Of a DNA stretch of 64,000 bases, positions 18,426 to 26,516 are shown one piece after another. Source of the stretch: Candidatus Metaruminococcus caecorum (lineage in GTDB: Bacteria > Bacillota > Clostridia > Oscillospirales > Ruminococcaceae); assembly GCA_904420045.1 (NCBI GenBank), contig CAJFTY010000019.1:1-64000 (forward strand). Direction: 5' to 3'. The number at the start of each line of letters is the position of its first letter. Position 1 is the stretch's first letter. Made by a program: the position numbers and the translations under genes. The notes beneath the pieces are model-generated. The model was not told the origin of the DNA and did no database searches. It saw only the letters and a program-made list of their open reading frames with translations.

Positions 18426-18453
18426 AAAAAAGGGACAAACATGTCCCTTTTTT
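18426..18453 (-). terminator. Terminator of rplS
   Basis: AAAAAAGGGACA (18426-18437) and its exact complement (18442-18453) flank a 4-nt loop, giving a 12-bp stem with a T run on the minus strand 18 nt after the rplS stop. Confidence 0.92.
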
Positions 18454-18470
18454 CTGTGATTGTTTGAAGC

Positions 18471-18815
18471 TTAGCGAATTTTCTCTTTGACCTTGGAAGC
18501 CTTGCCCACACGGTCGCGCAGATAGTACAGTTTGCTTCTGCGAACCCGGCCGGAGCGCACGATCTCCACCTTGTCGATGTTGGGGGAGTGCACGGGGAAC
18601 ACCCGCTCCACGCCGCAGCCGTGGGAAACCCGGCGAACGGTGAAGGTCTCCTGCACACCGCCGTGTTTTTTCGCAATGATGGTGCCTTCAAACACCTGAA
18701 TGCGCTCTTTGTCGCCTTCTTTGATCTTGACGTGAACCTTGACGGTATCACCTACGTTGAGCTCCGGAACTTCTGCTTTCAGGCTGGAGCTGTTGATGAG
18801 TTTCAGTGCGTCCAT
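18471..18815 (-). CDS. rplS: 50S ribosomal protein L19
   Basis: L19 sits at the 30S-50S interface. The 114-aa protein has the family core [24 protein letters not shown] and the terminal signature [24 protein letters not shown] at 18815 is chosen over an in-frame start nine codons upstream because AGGAGG lies seven bases before it. It has its own promoter and leader, and a terminator follows. Confidence 0.97.
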   Translation of the reverse strand: MDALKLINSSSLKAEVPELNVGDTVKVHVKIKEGDKERIQVFEGTIIAKKHGGVQETFTVRRVSHGCGVERVFPVHSPNIDKVEIVRSGRVRRSKLYYLRDRVGKASKVKEKIR

Positions 18816-18975
18816 TTGATATCCTCCTAATTCATCAGACATTCATGCCAAATTATTCGAAAAAGCCGCACATTTTGTGGCAGAGGACTGTCCGCTTTAA
18901 TGTCGCGCCGGGCCGGATTGCCCGCCGGGCATTAACCCCCATCCGAAGCAAATCCTCGAACGGTAATCTAAATGC
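18816..18975 (-). other. rplS leader, candidate L19 autoregulatory RNA
   Basis: About 160 nt separate the predicted transcription start from the rplS ATG. This is the position of the L19 leader RNA family known in low-GC Gram-positive bacteria, and the sequence contains paired CCGG/GC-rich segments around 18900-18930. I could not match the conserved core by eye, so this rests on position and length. Confidence 0.35.
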
Positions 18976-18981
18976 CTATAT

Positions 18982-19010
18982 ATGATACCACACGGTTTTC
19001 TAAAATGCAA
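18982..19010 (-). promoter_or_regulatory. Sigma-A promoter of rplS
   Basis: TTGCAT (19005-19010), 17 nt, TATCAT (18982-18987) on the minus strand, about 160 nt before the rplS start codon. Confidence 0.78.
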
Positions 19011-19073
19011 GCATTTTTTTCATTTTCAGCCACGGGGGCCGGTGGTGTCCCTCTTTTGTCCGGTTCACAGCAA

Positions 19074-19105
19074 ACCAGGCGCCGGAAAAATTTCCAGCGC
19101 CTGGT
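19074..19105 (-). terminator. Probable terminator of ispH-S1
   Basis: ACCAGGCGC (19074-19082) pairs with GCGCCTGGT (19097-19105), with an inner GGAAA/TTTCC pair. The T tail on the minus strand is short (TTTG), so efficiency may be modest. It is 33 nt after the stop. Confidence 0.65.
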
Positions 19106-19137
19106 AAACAATGCTTGTCCTATGAATCAAAATCCAA

Positions 19138-21141
19138 TTATTCCGCGTCCGCGCTGTCGGAGCTTAACTCCACACCCTCGGGCAGGTCGGCCTTCTCAGA
19201 TTCCTCCGCGCTGTTCTGGGCTTCTTCCAGCAGCACGCGGATGGAGAGGCTGATACGTTTTTTCTCGATGTCGATCTCGGTGATCCGCGCGTCGACCTCT
19301 TGGCCAACCTCCAGGAAATCGGCAACCTTGGCTACATGCTGGTTGGCGATCTGAGAGATGTGGATCAGGCCGTCCACGCCGGGGATGATCTCGGCGAAGG
19401 CGCCGAACTGGGTCAGCGAGACGATCTTCACATGCACATCCTGGCCCACCGAGTACTCGGCTTTGAATTTCTCCCAAGGGTTGTCCTCGCTCTTTTTGTA
19501 GCCCAGGGAGATTTTCTTGTTTTCTTTATCCAGGTCTTTGACATAGACTTCCACAACATCGCCCACATTGACGACCTCGGAAGGATGCTTGATCTTGCTC
19601 CAGGAAAGCTCGGTGATGTGAATCAGGCCGTCCACACCGCCCAGGTCCACAAACGCGCCGAAGCTGGTCAGGGATTTGACCTCCCCCTTGAAGGTCTGGC
19701 CGATCTCCACGGTCTCCCAGAACTTCTCGGCTGCGGCCGCGCGCTGCTCTTTGATGACGGCACGCACGCTGCCCACCGCGCGGCGGCGGTTTTCTTTCAC
19801 TTCAATGATCTTAAACTGCACCGGTTTTTTCAGCAGGGTCTCCAGGTTTTCCACCCGGGAACCGGCCGCCTGGGAAGCCGGAACGAACACTTTTACAGAA
19901 TTGGTCAGCACCAGAACGCCGCCGCGGACCACATCGGTCACAACGCCGTCGAGCACGGTGCCTTCCTCGTACGCTTTTTCAATCGCCTCAAAGCCAGCCT
20001 CGGCGTCGCAGCGCTTTTTCGAGAGCATGACAGTGCCTTCCTGGTCGTTGACCTTCAGGACGATCAGATCAATTTCATCGCCTTTGTTCACGATGTCCTC
20101 GGGTTTTGCGTTGGGGTCGTCGGTGAGCTCGGAAACCGGAACGAAACCAGCCTGTTTTGCCCCCACGTCCACCTGAATCTCGCTGGGAGCAATCGACGTA
20201 ACGATACCTTTTACCCGCTTGCCTGTATATAATTTCTCGTTCAGAGATTGCTCTAACAGTTCAGCAAAATTCAGCTCCTCATCATTATTCTTGACAATTT
20301 CACTCATGGTCTTTAGAACCTCCTTAATTATATAAGCCGGGGTAGAAGCACCGGCGGTTACGCCAATGTTTCCGCATGGCAAAAGCATGTCCCTTGTAAG
20401 CTCGTCCTTGGTCTCGATCAGGACTGTTTTGCAATACCGACTGCAAACCTCGAAAAGCTTCGCCGTGTTGGAGCTGTGCCTGCCGCCGATGACAATCATC
20501 AGGTCAGATTGCCTGGCAAGCTGCACGGCTTCGGACTGCCTTTCATGGGTCGCATTACATATTGTATCAAAAATTTTGATATTTGTATATAGGTTTTTCG
20601 CAATTTCCTCGCAACTTTCCCACAATGTTTTGTTAAACGTGGTTTGCGACACCATTATTATACCAGATTTTACAAATTTTTCAACCGTCTTTTGCAGGGA
20701 TTTTAATTCCTGTTCATTTTTAAATACGAATGAAGGGCCTTGGCAGTGTCCCTGAATGGCGGTCACCTCCGGGTGGGTTTCATCCCCGGCAATCAAAACA
20801 AGCTTGCCCGCCGCGGATTCCTCCGACACAATGCGGTGGATTTTGGCCACAAAAGGACAGGTGGCGTCCCGGTACCGCACGCCCAAGGCGTTTAGCTTGT
20901 CGTAGGTGTCCGCCGCCACCCCGTGGGAGCGGATCACCACCATATCCTCTGGATCGGCTTCCTCCGGAGCGTCCAAAATCCGGACGCCCTTTTGGATCAG
21001 ATCGTCCACTACCTGGGGGTTGTGGATGATGGGCCCCAAGGTGCACACCCGCTCGCCCTCATTTACCAACTGGTAAACAAGCTCCACCGCCCGGTCCACA
21101 CCAAAGCAAAAGCCCGCGGACTTGGCCACTGTGATCTGCAT
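19138..21141 (-). CDS. ispH: IspH (HMBPP reductase) fused to ribosomal protein S1-like domains
   Basis: The N-terminal 285 residues are IspH, the [4Fe-4S] enzyme that makes IPP and DMAPP in the non-mevalonate isoprenoid pathway. Its cluster cysteines are C12 (GFCFGV), C95 (ATCPFV) and C195 (TICNATHERQ). After a short linker, four S1 RNA-binding repeats (from about 307, 393, 478 and 563) form an S1/YpfD-like protein, with GFVPVSEL, ASQAAGSRV, GLIHITELSW and GLIHISQIAN at matching positions. This 667-aa fusion is well known in Clostridia. The ATG follows AAGGAGG. It lies last in the cmk-plsC-ispH/S1 set. Confidence 0.96.
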   Translation of the reverse strand: MQITVAKSAGFCFGVDRAVELVYQLVNEGERVCTLGPIIHNPQVVDDLIQKGVRILDAPEEADPEDMVVIRSHGVAADTYDKLNALGVRYRDATCPFVAKIHRIVSEESAAGKLVLIAGDETHPEVTAIQGHCQGPSFVFKNEQELKSLQKTVEKFVKSGIIMVSQTTFNKTLWESCEEIAKNLYTNIKIFDTICNATHERQSEAVQLARQSDLMIVIGGRHSSNTAKLFEVCSRYCKTVLIETKDELTRDMLLPCGNIGVTAGASTPAYIIKEVLKTMSEIVKNNDEELNFAELLEQSLNEKLYTGKRVKGIVTSIAPSEIQVDVGAKQAGFVPVSELTDDPNAKPEDIVNKGDEIDLIVLKVNDQEGTVMLSKKRCDAEAGFEAIEKAYEEGTVLDGVVTDVVRGGVLVLTNSVKVFVPASQAAGSRVENLETLLKKPVQFKIIEVKENRRRAVGSVRAVIKEQRAAAAEKFWETVEIGQTFKGEVKSLTSFGAFVDLGGVDGLIHITELSWSKIKHPSEVVNVGDVVEVYVKDLDKENKKISLGYKKSEDNPWEKFKAEYSVGQDVHVKIVSLTQFGAFAEIIPGVDGLIHISQIANQHVAKVADFLEVGQEVDARITEIDIEKKRISLSIRVLLEEAQNSAEESEKADLPEGVELSSDSADAE

Positions 21142-21162
21142 GCATGTATCCTCCTTGTGCCG

Positions 21163-21759
21163 TTACTGTCCCTGGCCCAGCAGCGCCTCCACCCGGTCGT
21201 GGAGCAGCCGGCTGGCCTCCTTGATCTGCCGGGGATCCGCCCCGGTGATCCCCAGTTCTTCGTTTTTGATCCGCTCCCCAAACCGGACGGTCACCTTCCG
21301 GCGAAAGCGCAGATGTCCTTCAAAATAAATGCACGCAGGGATCACATCCGCCCCGGTTTGGGAGGCGATCAGCGCCGCGCCGGACTTAAAGCGGTTTAGC
21401 TCTCCCTCTTTGGAGCGCTTCCCCTCGGGAAAAATTGCCAGCACCTTGCCGTCCTTAACCACCTGCCGGGCGGTCTCAAGCGCCTGGGTATCCCCTTTCC
21501 CCCGGTGGATGGGGAACGCTCCTAGCTTTTTGATGATCGGGCTCAAAATCGGAATCTCAAACAGCTCGGATTTTGCCATAAACGTCAGATGGGGCTTCAT
21601 CCGAAGGCCCAAAAACACCGGATCCACATACCCCCGATGGTTGGAACACAAAATAAAGCCCTCGTTTTCCGGGACATTTTCAAGTCCCACGATCTTCAGC
21701 TTAAAACAGACGGCCAGCACCGCCTTGCAGACCACTCGACCGAATTCATAAAAACTCAA
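21163..21759 (-). CDS. plsC: 1-acyl-sn-glycerol-3-phosphate acyltransferase
   Basis: PlsC adds the second acyl chain to make phosphatidic acid at the membrane. The 198-aa protein has the acyltransferase box NHRGYVD (H41, D46) and the substrate motif FPEGKRS near 115-121. The start is TTG, chosen because AAAGGAGG lies eight bases upstream; the frame continues further but without a start signal and into cmk. It lies between cmk and ispH-S1, a conserved Clostridia order. Confidence 0.93.
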   Translation of the reverse strand: MSFYEFGRVVCKAVLAVCFKLKIVGLENVPENEGFILCSNHRGYVDPVFLGLRMKPHLTFMAKSELFEIPILSPIIKKLGAFPIHRGKGDTQALETARQVVKDGKVLAIFPEGKRSKEGELNRFKSGAALIASQTGADVIPACIYFEGHLRFRRKVTVRFGERIKNEELGITGADPRQIKEASRLLHDRVEALLGQGQ

Positions 21760-21784
21760 CGCCGGTCCCTCCTTTCTCCGCCGG

Positions 21785-22462
21785 TTACAGCCCCAGGCGT
21801 TCCCGGGCCAGAGCCTCCACCCGGGCGATGGATTCCTCCAGGGTGTTTTCCGTGGTGTCCACAAGCACCGCGTCCTGCGCCTGCTTTAAAGGGGCGATGG
21901 CCCGGTGGGAGTCGTTGTAGTCCCGCTGTTTGATTTCTTCCAGCAGAGGAGCGAACTCCACATCCATCCCCTTGTCCTTCATCTCGTTAAACCGGCGGCG
22001 GGCCCGCTCTTCCGGAGAGGCGGTGAGAAAGATCTTCAGATCGGCGTCCGGCAGCACCACCGTACCGATGTCCCGGCCGTCCATCACCACGTTGTTTTGG
22101 GCGGCCATCTCCCGCTGAAGGTCGAACAAAAACGCCCGCACCGCAGGGATCGCGGACACGTTGGACGCCGCCATGGAAGCCTCGGGCTTCCGGATTTCCT
22201 CGGACACGTCGTCCCCGTTTAAAAACACATGCTGGACGCCGTCCACAAATTTGAGTTCCACCTTCACCCGGGGGAGCAGGGCCTCCACCCCGTTTGCGTC
22301 GTCGGTTTTCACACCATTTCGCAGCGCGCACACCCCGATAGAGCGGTACAACGCCCCCGTATCCACATAGAGAAACCCGAGCCGCTGGGAGACCATCCGG
22401 GCAATGGTGCTTTTTCCGGCTCCCGCCGGGCCGTCGATGGCGATGTTTTTCACCTGGTTCAT
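21785..22462 (-). CDS. cmk: (d)CMP kinase
   Basis: Cmk phosphorylates CMP and dCMP. The 225-aa protein starts MNQVKNIAIDGPAGAGKST, with the P-loop at residues 11-19. It contains the CMP-binding DTGALYR motif, the GRDIGTVVLPDADLKIFLTAS block and the ERARRR lid. ATG at 22462 follows AAAGGA by ten bases. It is followed by plsC with a 25-nt gap. Confidence 0.96.
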   Translation of the reverse strand: MNQVKNIAIDGPAGAGKSTIARMVSQRLGFLYVDTGALYRSIGVCALRNGVKTDDANGVEALLPRVKVELKFVDGVQHVFLNGDDVSEEIRKPEASMAASNVSAIPAVRAFLFDLQREMAAQNNVVMDGRDIGTVVLPDADLKIFLTASPEERARRRFNEMKDKGMDVEFAPLLEEIKQRDYNDSHRAIAPLKQAQDAVLVDTTENTLEESIARVEALARERLGL

Positions 22463-22535
22463 CCTGAGACCATCCTTTCTGAAAAGGCCGCGGCCGCAGA
22501 CAACGCCGCGCAAACCGCACCCTCCTGCATGTCTG

Positions 22536-23774
22536 TTATGCCCCGCAGTGCATTCCCGCCGCATACCCGGTGGAAAACGCGATCTGCAGATTAAACCCGC
22601 CGGTGTAGCCGTCCACATCCAGCACCTCTCCGGCGAAATATAGACCTTTTTTGAGTTTGCTCTCCATCGTCTTGGGATTGACCTGGGCCACGTCCACGCC
22701 CCCGGTGGTGACGATGGCCTCCTCCACCGGGCGGAACCCCTTGACCGTCATGGTCAGCCCTTTCATCAGCGAAACCAGCCTTGCCCGCTCCTCCCGGGTA
22801 ATCTGGTGGACCTTGCGCTCAAAGGGAATACCGCTTAACGCGACGATCACCGGGATTAGCTTGCGGGGCAGCAAATCCCCCAGGCTGTTGATTAAATCCC
22901 GGTTTTGGAACTTGGCGAAGTCCCGTAACAGCCGGGCGTCCAGTTGTTCCGGACTCAGCCCCGGCTTCAGATCCACCGACAGGGAATATCGTTCCTTTGG
23001 AAGCCCCCGGATGTGGGCGCTGGCGCTGAGCACCAAAGGGCCCGACACCCCGAAGTGGGTGAACAGCATTTCCCCCAGCTCTTGATACACCGGATGAGAA
23101 ACGCCCTGCCGGGCCGCCGTCAGGGTGACGTTGCGCAGGGAAAGTCCCATCAAGTCTCTGCACCAGGGCTCCTCGATCACGATGGGCACCAGCGACGCGC
23201 CAGGCTGCACCACCTTGTGGCCGGCGGCCCGGGCAAAGCGGTAGCCGTCCCCGGTACTGCCGGTTTTGGGATAGGACAGCCCTCCGGTGGCCACTATCAC
23301 CGAGGAGGCAAACAGCTCCCGGCCGTCTGACAGCGCCACGCCCCGGACTGCGTCCTCTTTAAACAGCAAAGATGCCGCCGTCCCGGTGACGAACTGCGCT
23401 CCGGCGTCTTTGGCATAGCGCACCAGGGTGTCCGCCACGTCCTTCGCCTGGTCGGAGCAGGGAAACACCCGGCTGCCCCGCTCGGTTTTCAGGGGAAGCC
23501 CCTGGCTTTCAAAAAACGCCATGGTCTCCCGGGGAGAAAGCTGGGACAGGGCGCTAAACAAAAACCGGGGATTTTGAGGGATGTTCTGCAAAAATGCATC
23601 CCGGTCGCAGTCGTTGGTCACATTGCAGCGCCCTTTTCCGGTGATGAGCACCTTTCGGGCGGGGCGCTCGTTTTTTTCCAGCACCACCACCCGTCTGCCC
23701 ATGGAGGCGGCGGTCCCCGCCGCCATCAGCCCCGCGGCTCCGGCGCCGATTACAAGTACGTCCGCGTCGTTCAT
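22536..23774 (-). CDS. BaiN/RdsA-family NAD(P)/FAD-dependent oxidoreductase (HI0933-like)
   Basis: A 412-aa flavoprotein with an N-terminal dinucleotide-binding motif VIGAGAAGLMAAGTAA (7-22), the family signature KVLITGKGRCNVTN (41-54) and a C-terminal TGGVDVAQVNPKTMESK plus GEVLDVDGYTGGFNLQIAFSTG block, all characteristic of the HI0933/BaiN group. Some members act on bile-acid or other reduced ring substrates, but most, including this one, have no assigned substrate. Its ATG overlaps the RpiR stop by four bases, so the two are translationally coupled. Confidence 0.9.
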   Translation of the reverse strand: MNDADVLVIGAGAAGLMAAGTAASMGRRVVVLEKNERPARKVLITGKGRCNVTNDCDRDAFLQNIPQNPRFLFSALSQLSPRETMAFFESQGLPLKTERGSRVFPCSDQAKDVADTLVRYAKDAGAQFVTGTAASLLFKEDAVRGVALSDGRELFASSVIVATGGLSYPKTGSTGDGYRFARAAGHKVVQPGASLVPIVIEEPWCRDLMGLSLRNVTLTAARQGVSHPVYQELGEMLFTHFGVSGPLVLSASAHIRGLPKERYSLSVDLKPGLSPEQLDARLLRDFAKFQNRDLINSLGDLLPRKLIPVIVALSGIPFERKVHQITREERARLVSLMKGLTMTVKGFRPVEEAIVTTGGVDVAQVNPKTMESKLKKGLYFAGEVLDVDGYTGGFNLQIAFSTGYAAGMHCGA

Positions 23775-24658
23775 GTCTCGGCTGTCTCCTCCCCGGCGTT
23801 CCCGCTCTTTTCATAGACGTTGTACTTGTCCCAGATTTCCTCCAGCCGCTCAAAGGTGGCGGAGATCTCCTGCCGCTTGCGCAGGCCCACCGCCACGATC
23901 AGGGCGTTAATCAGGCTTAAAGGGGCCACCAGGGAGTCCACAAACGAAACCATGTCGCTGCGGGCCAGCAGCAGGCAGCCCGCCGCCCGGGCGATGGGGG
24001 AAACCTCGCTGTCGGTGACAGCGATCACCTGCGCCTTTCGGGCAGAGGCGAAGTCGAACGCTTTGGCGGTCATCCGGGAATACCGGGGAAAGCTGATGCC
24101 GATCAGCACGTCGTTTTCCCCGATGCGCATAATCTGCTCGAACATCTCGCTGGAACTGGTGGTGTGCACTAGCTTGACGCCGGGGAAGATCAGCCCGAAG
24201 TAATAGGCTAAAAACCGCGCCAGGGCGGAGGCGCTCCGCGCGCCGATGATATAGATGTTCTGCGCCTTAACAATGGCGTCCACCGCCCGGTCAAAATCCT
24301 CTCGGGAGGTTTCCTCCAGTGTGCGGCGGATCTTTTCAATGTCCAGTCCCAGCACCTTGTCCAGCACATCGTCGCTGCCTAGCTGCTCAGTGGTAACCTC
24401 GATCCGCTGGACGGCGGTGAGCTTGTTTCGGATCAGCTCGTGAAGCGCCCGCTGCAGTCCGGGATAACCGTCAAACCCCAGGATGGACGCGAACCGCACC
24501 ACCGTGGATTCGCTGACTCCCACCGTGGCCCCAAGCTTGGAGGCCGTCATAAACGCCGCCTTGTCGTAGTGGTCCAGAATATACTCGGCAATTCGTTTCT
24601 GCCCCTTGGAAAACGCCGGGCTTTTCCCGGCGATCAGGCTCAGCAAGTCTTTCTGCAT
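23771..24658 (-). CDS. MurR/RpiR family transcriptional regulator
   Basis: A 295-aa regulator with an N-terminal helix-turn-helix (about 1-77, including GVSESTVVRFASILGF) and a C-terminal SIS sugar-phosphate-binding domain (about 125-260, with IYIIGARSASALARF and GISFPRYSR). Such proteins sense sugar phosphates or amino-sugar intermediates. Its partner here is the coupled flavoprotein gene, not a sugar operon, so the ligand is open. Its promoter overlaps the terminator of the upstream fumarase gene. Confidence 0.9.
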   Translation of the reverse strand: MQKDLLSLIAGKSPAFSKGQKRIAEYILDHYDKAAFMTASKLGATVGVSESTVVRFASILGFDGYPGLQRALHELIRNKLTAVQRIEVTTEQLGSDDVLDKVLGLDIEKIRRTLEETSREDFDRAVDAIVKAQNIYIIGARSASALARFLAYYFGLIFPGVKLVHTTSSSEMFEQIMRIGENDVLIGISFPRYSRMTAKAFDFASARKAQVIAVTDSEVSPIARAAGCLLLARSDMVSFVDSLVAPLSLINALIVAVGLRKRQEISATFERLEEIWDKYNVYEKSGNAGEETAET

Positions 24659-24730
24659 GGTATCGCGCTCCTACTTTCACCGCCGCCATAAAGCCATCCG
24701 GCCGCGGGAATCTGCCAGTTTTCTTTCTAT

Positions 24731-24759
24731 TATATGCAATTTGCAAAAAAATTACAAGC
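24731..24759 (-). promoter_or_regulatory. Sigma-A promoter of the RpiR regulator
   Basis: On the minus strand TTGTAA (24754-24759), 17 nt, TATAAT (24731-24736). The -35 box lies within the 3' arm and T tract of the fumarase terminator. Confidence 0.75.
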
Positions 24760-24778
24760 GGCATTCCGCCGCTTGTAC
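24747..24778 (-). terminator. Terminator of the fumarase beta gene
   Basis: ACAAGCGGC (24756-24764) and its complement (24770-24778) form a 9-bp stem with a 5-nt loop, followed on the minus strand by AATTTTTTTG. Confidence 0.9.
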
Positions 24779-24819
24779 GAAAAATCTGATCTTTTTTGCA
24801 GTTTTTCCTGCAATAAATT

Positions 24820-25395
24820 TCATTCTGATTGAGCCGCCGCCTGATACGTTTCCCTCCCGGAGGTGAAAATATCCACCCCATGGCAGTCGGTGGCGACAAT
24901 AAGGGGAAAGTTTTGAAGCGTCAGCCGTTTGACGCTTTCGCAGCCCAAATCCTCAAAAGCAATCACCTGGCACTCCTTGATGCACTGGCAGGCCAGCGCC
25001 CCTGCGCCGCCGATGGCGCACAGGTACACGCCCTTGTTGCGGATCAATGCCTGTTTGACTCCGTTGTTTCGCTCCCCTTTGCCGATCATGGCCGCTAACC
25101 CTAAATCCAACAGCCTTGGAGCATACGGGTCCATCCGGCCGGAGGTGGTGGGGCCGCAGGAGCCGATGGCCAGCCCCTGGGGCGTGCCAGTGGGGCCTGC
25201 GTAATAAATCGTCGCCCCCTGAATGGGAAACGGAGGCTCCTTTCCCGCGTCCAGCAACTCAAAAATCCGTTTGTGGGCCGCATCCCGGGAGGTGTACACC
25301 GTCCCGGACAACAGCACCCGGTCAAAGGTATGTAAATCGGCAGCGGCGGCTTTGAGCTCCGCCGCGTCCAGCTTGTACGTCGCTATGTAAACCAC
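24820..25395 (-). CDS. Fumarate hydratase / L(+)-tartrate dehydratase beta-subunit domain
   Basis: A 191-aa protein matching the C-terminal (beta) half of class I iron-sulfur fumarases, with SGTVYTSRDAAHKR near 30-43, the IYYAGPTGTP loop and SCGPTTSGRMDPY near 78-90. The beta subunit supplies part of the substrate site. The [4Fe-4S] ligands are normally in the alpha subunit, which should be encoded next to it but is absent from the flanking sequence. The start is GTG with AGGA very close, and it overlaps the shifted frame of the upstream gene by 13 nt. Confidence 0.88.
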   Translation of the reverse strand: MVYIATYKLDAAELKAAAADLHTFDRVLLSGTVYTSRDAAHKRIFELLDAGKEPPFPIQGATIYYAGPTGTPQGLAIGSCGPTTSGRMDPYAPRLLDLGLAAMIGKGERNNGVKQALIRNKGVYLCAIGGAGALACQCIKECQVIAFEDLGCESVKRLTLQNFPLIVATDCHGVDIFTSGRETYQAAAQSE

Positions 25396-26295
25396 TTCCT
25401 AAGCTTATCGAAAATATTGTCCATCATGGTTTCCCGGTCTTCCTCCGGCGGACGGGCTGTCCGCGCCGGGGGAACCGGCGGTTTTACAGGTCCGGATTCG
25501 CCGCTTTCGCCCCGGGGCGGGACTTGCGGCTTATCGAAAAAATTCGCCCGCCGGGGGGACTTTGCGCTCTTCCCGGGGCTGTTCCGCAGTACCGTTTAAG
25601 GTGATCCGGGAGCGTCCGATCATCTTTTCCAGCTGATCCAACTGGTTCTGCGCTCCGGCGGCGATGGCCTCAATGTTCTGCTTCATCCGGCGTACTTCCA
25701 TCTCAAACCCGGTGATCTGCTCGTCCATGGCCGCCACCTGCTGTTTTTTCTCGGCCGCCAGAAGCTCCGCCCGCTGGCTGGCGGAACGGACGATGTCCTC
25801 CGCCTGGGATTTTGCCTCCGCCAGCACCTGCTCCGACTGCTGCCGGGACTGGAGCAGCATGTCGCTGAACTCGGCGGTGAACTGGTCGTACTTTTTGCCC
25901 TTGATCTCCAACGACTCCGCCTTAAACCGAAGCTGGCGGTTTTCCTCTTTAAGCGCGCTGATCTCTTTGATCTTGGCGTCGTTGACCGAGATGGTGGCGC
26001 TCACCTGCGCCCGCAAAGACTCGTTTTCCGCCGTCAAAGCACCGTTTTTTTCGGTCTGCTCCGCACATTGAGCCAGAGTCGTCTGATGCTGTTCCCGCAG
26101 CTGAGAGAGCTCCTCTTGGCAACGGGACAGTTCCTCTGCGTTTTTGGCGTTTGCCTCCTCCGCAGCACTGGCACGGGCCTCCAGCTGGGCGGTGGTGTCG
26201 GTGTAGCTGTTGTTGAGTTCCTCAATACAGTTCAGCACGTCCTTGCGTTTGAATCCGCCGAATATGCTGCGCCGCAGTTTTCCGCTGTAATCCAT
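25383..26295 (-). pseudogene. DivIVA-like coiled-coil protein, apparent frameshift near its C-terminus
   Basis: MDYSGKLRRSIFGGFKRKDV at the N-terminus resembles the membrane-targeting start of DivIVA/GpsB-type proteins, and residues 30-230 form a long coiled coil. The start at 26295 follows AAGGA. The open frame ends in TAA at 25531 (254 aa). Immediately before the stop, at TTT TTT CGA TAA, the +1 frame opens for 51 codons with a coherent proline-rich linker (FDKPQVPPRGES, PPVPPARTARPPEED) and a final amphipathic helix (MMDNIFDKLRKWFT), ending at TAG (25383-25385). Removing one T from the T6 run joins the frames. This may be a +1 programmed frameshift, a natural mutation or a sequence error; the type label is provisional. 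Confidence 0.7.
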
Positions 26296-26372
26296 CCTAA
26301 CGTCCTTCCTTTCGGGCACAACCAAGTTCCGATCACGCGCTTTGTGTCCGAACAAACACACTTCTTGTGTTC

Positions 26373-26402
26373 AGTATAGCATTATTGAGGATTCCTTTGC
26401 AA
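26373..26402 (-). promoter_or_regulatory. Promoter of the DivIVA-like gene
   Basis: TTGCAA (26397-26402), 18 nt, TATACT (26373-26378) on the minus strand, about 80 nt before the start codon. Confidence 0.72.
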
Positions 26403-26453
26403 CCCTCATTTTCTTCCTGCCTTGCGGTTGTCCGTAAACACCGGGGCCATCCC

Positions 26454-26483
26454 TTGTTCTTTCGAGGGTGATTCTGCTATAAT
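26454..26483 (+). promoter_or_regulatory. Promoter of the HAD hydrolase gene
   Basis: TTGTTC (26454-26459), 18 nt, TATAAT (26478-26483), about 34 nt before the GTG start. Confidence 0.72.
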
Positions 26484-26516
26484 AAGAAAAAACAGCCCGG
26501 AAGAAAGGACGGTCTT

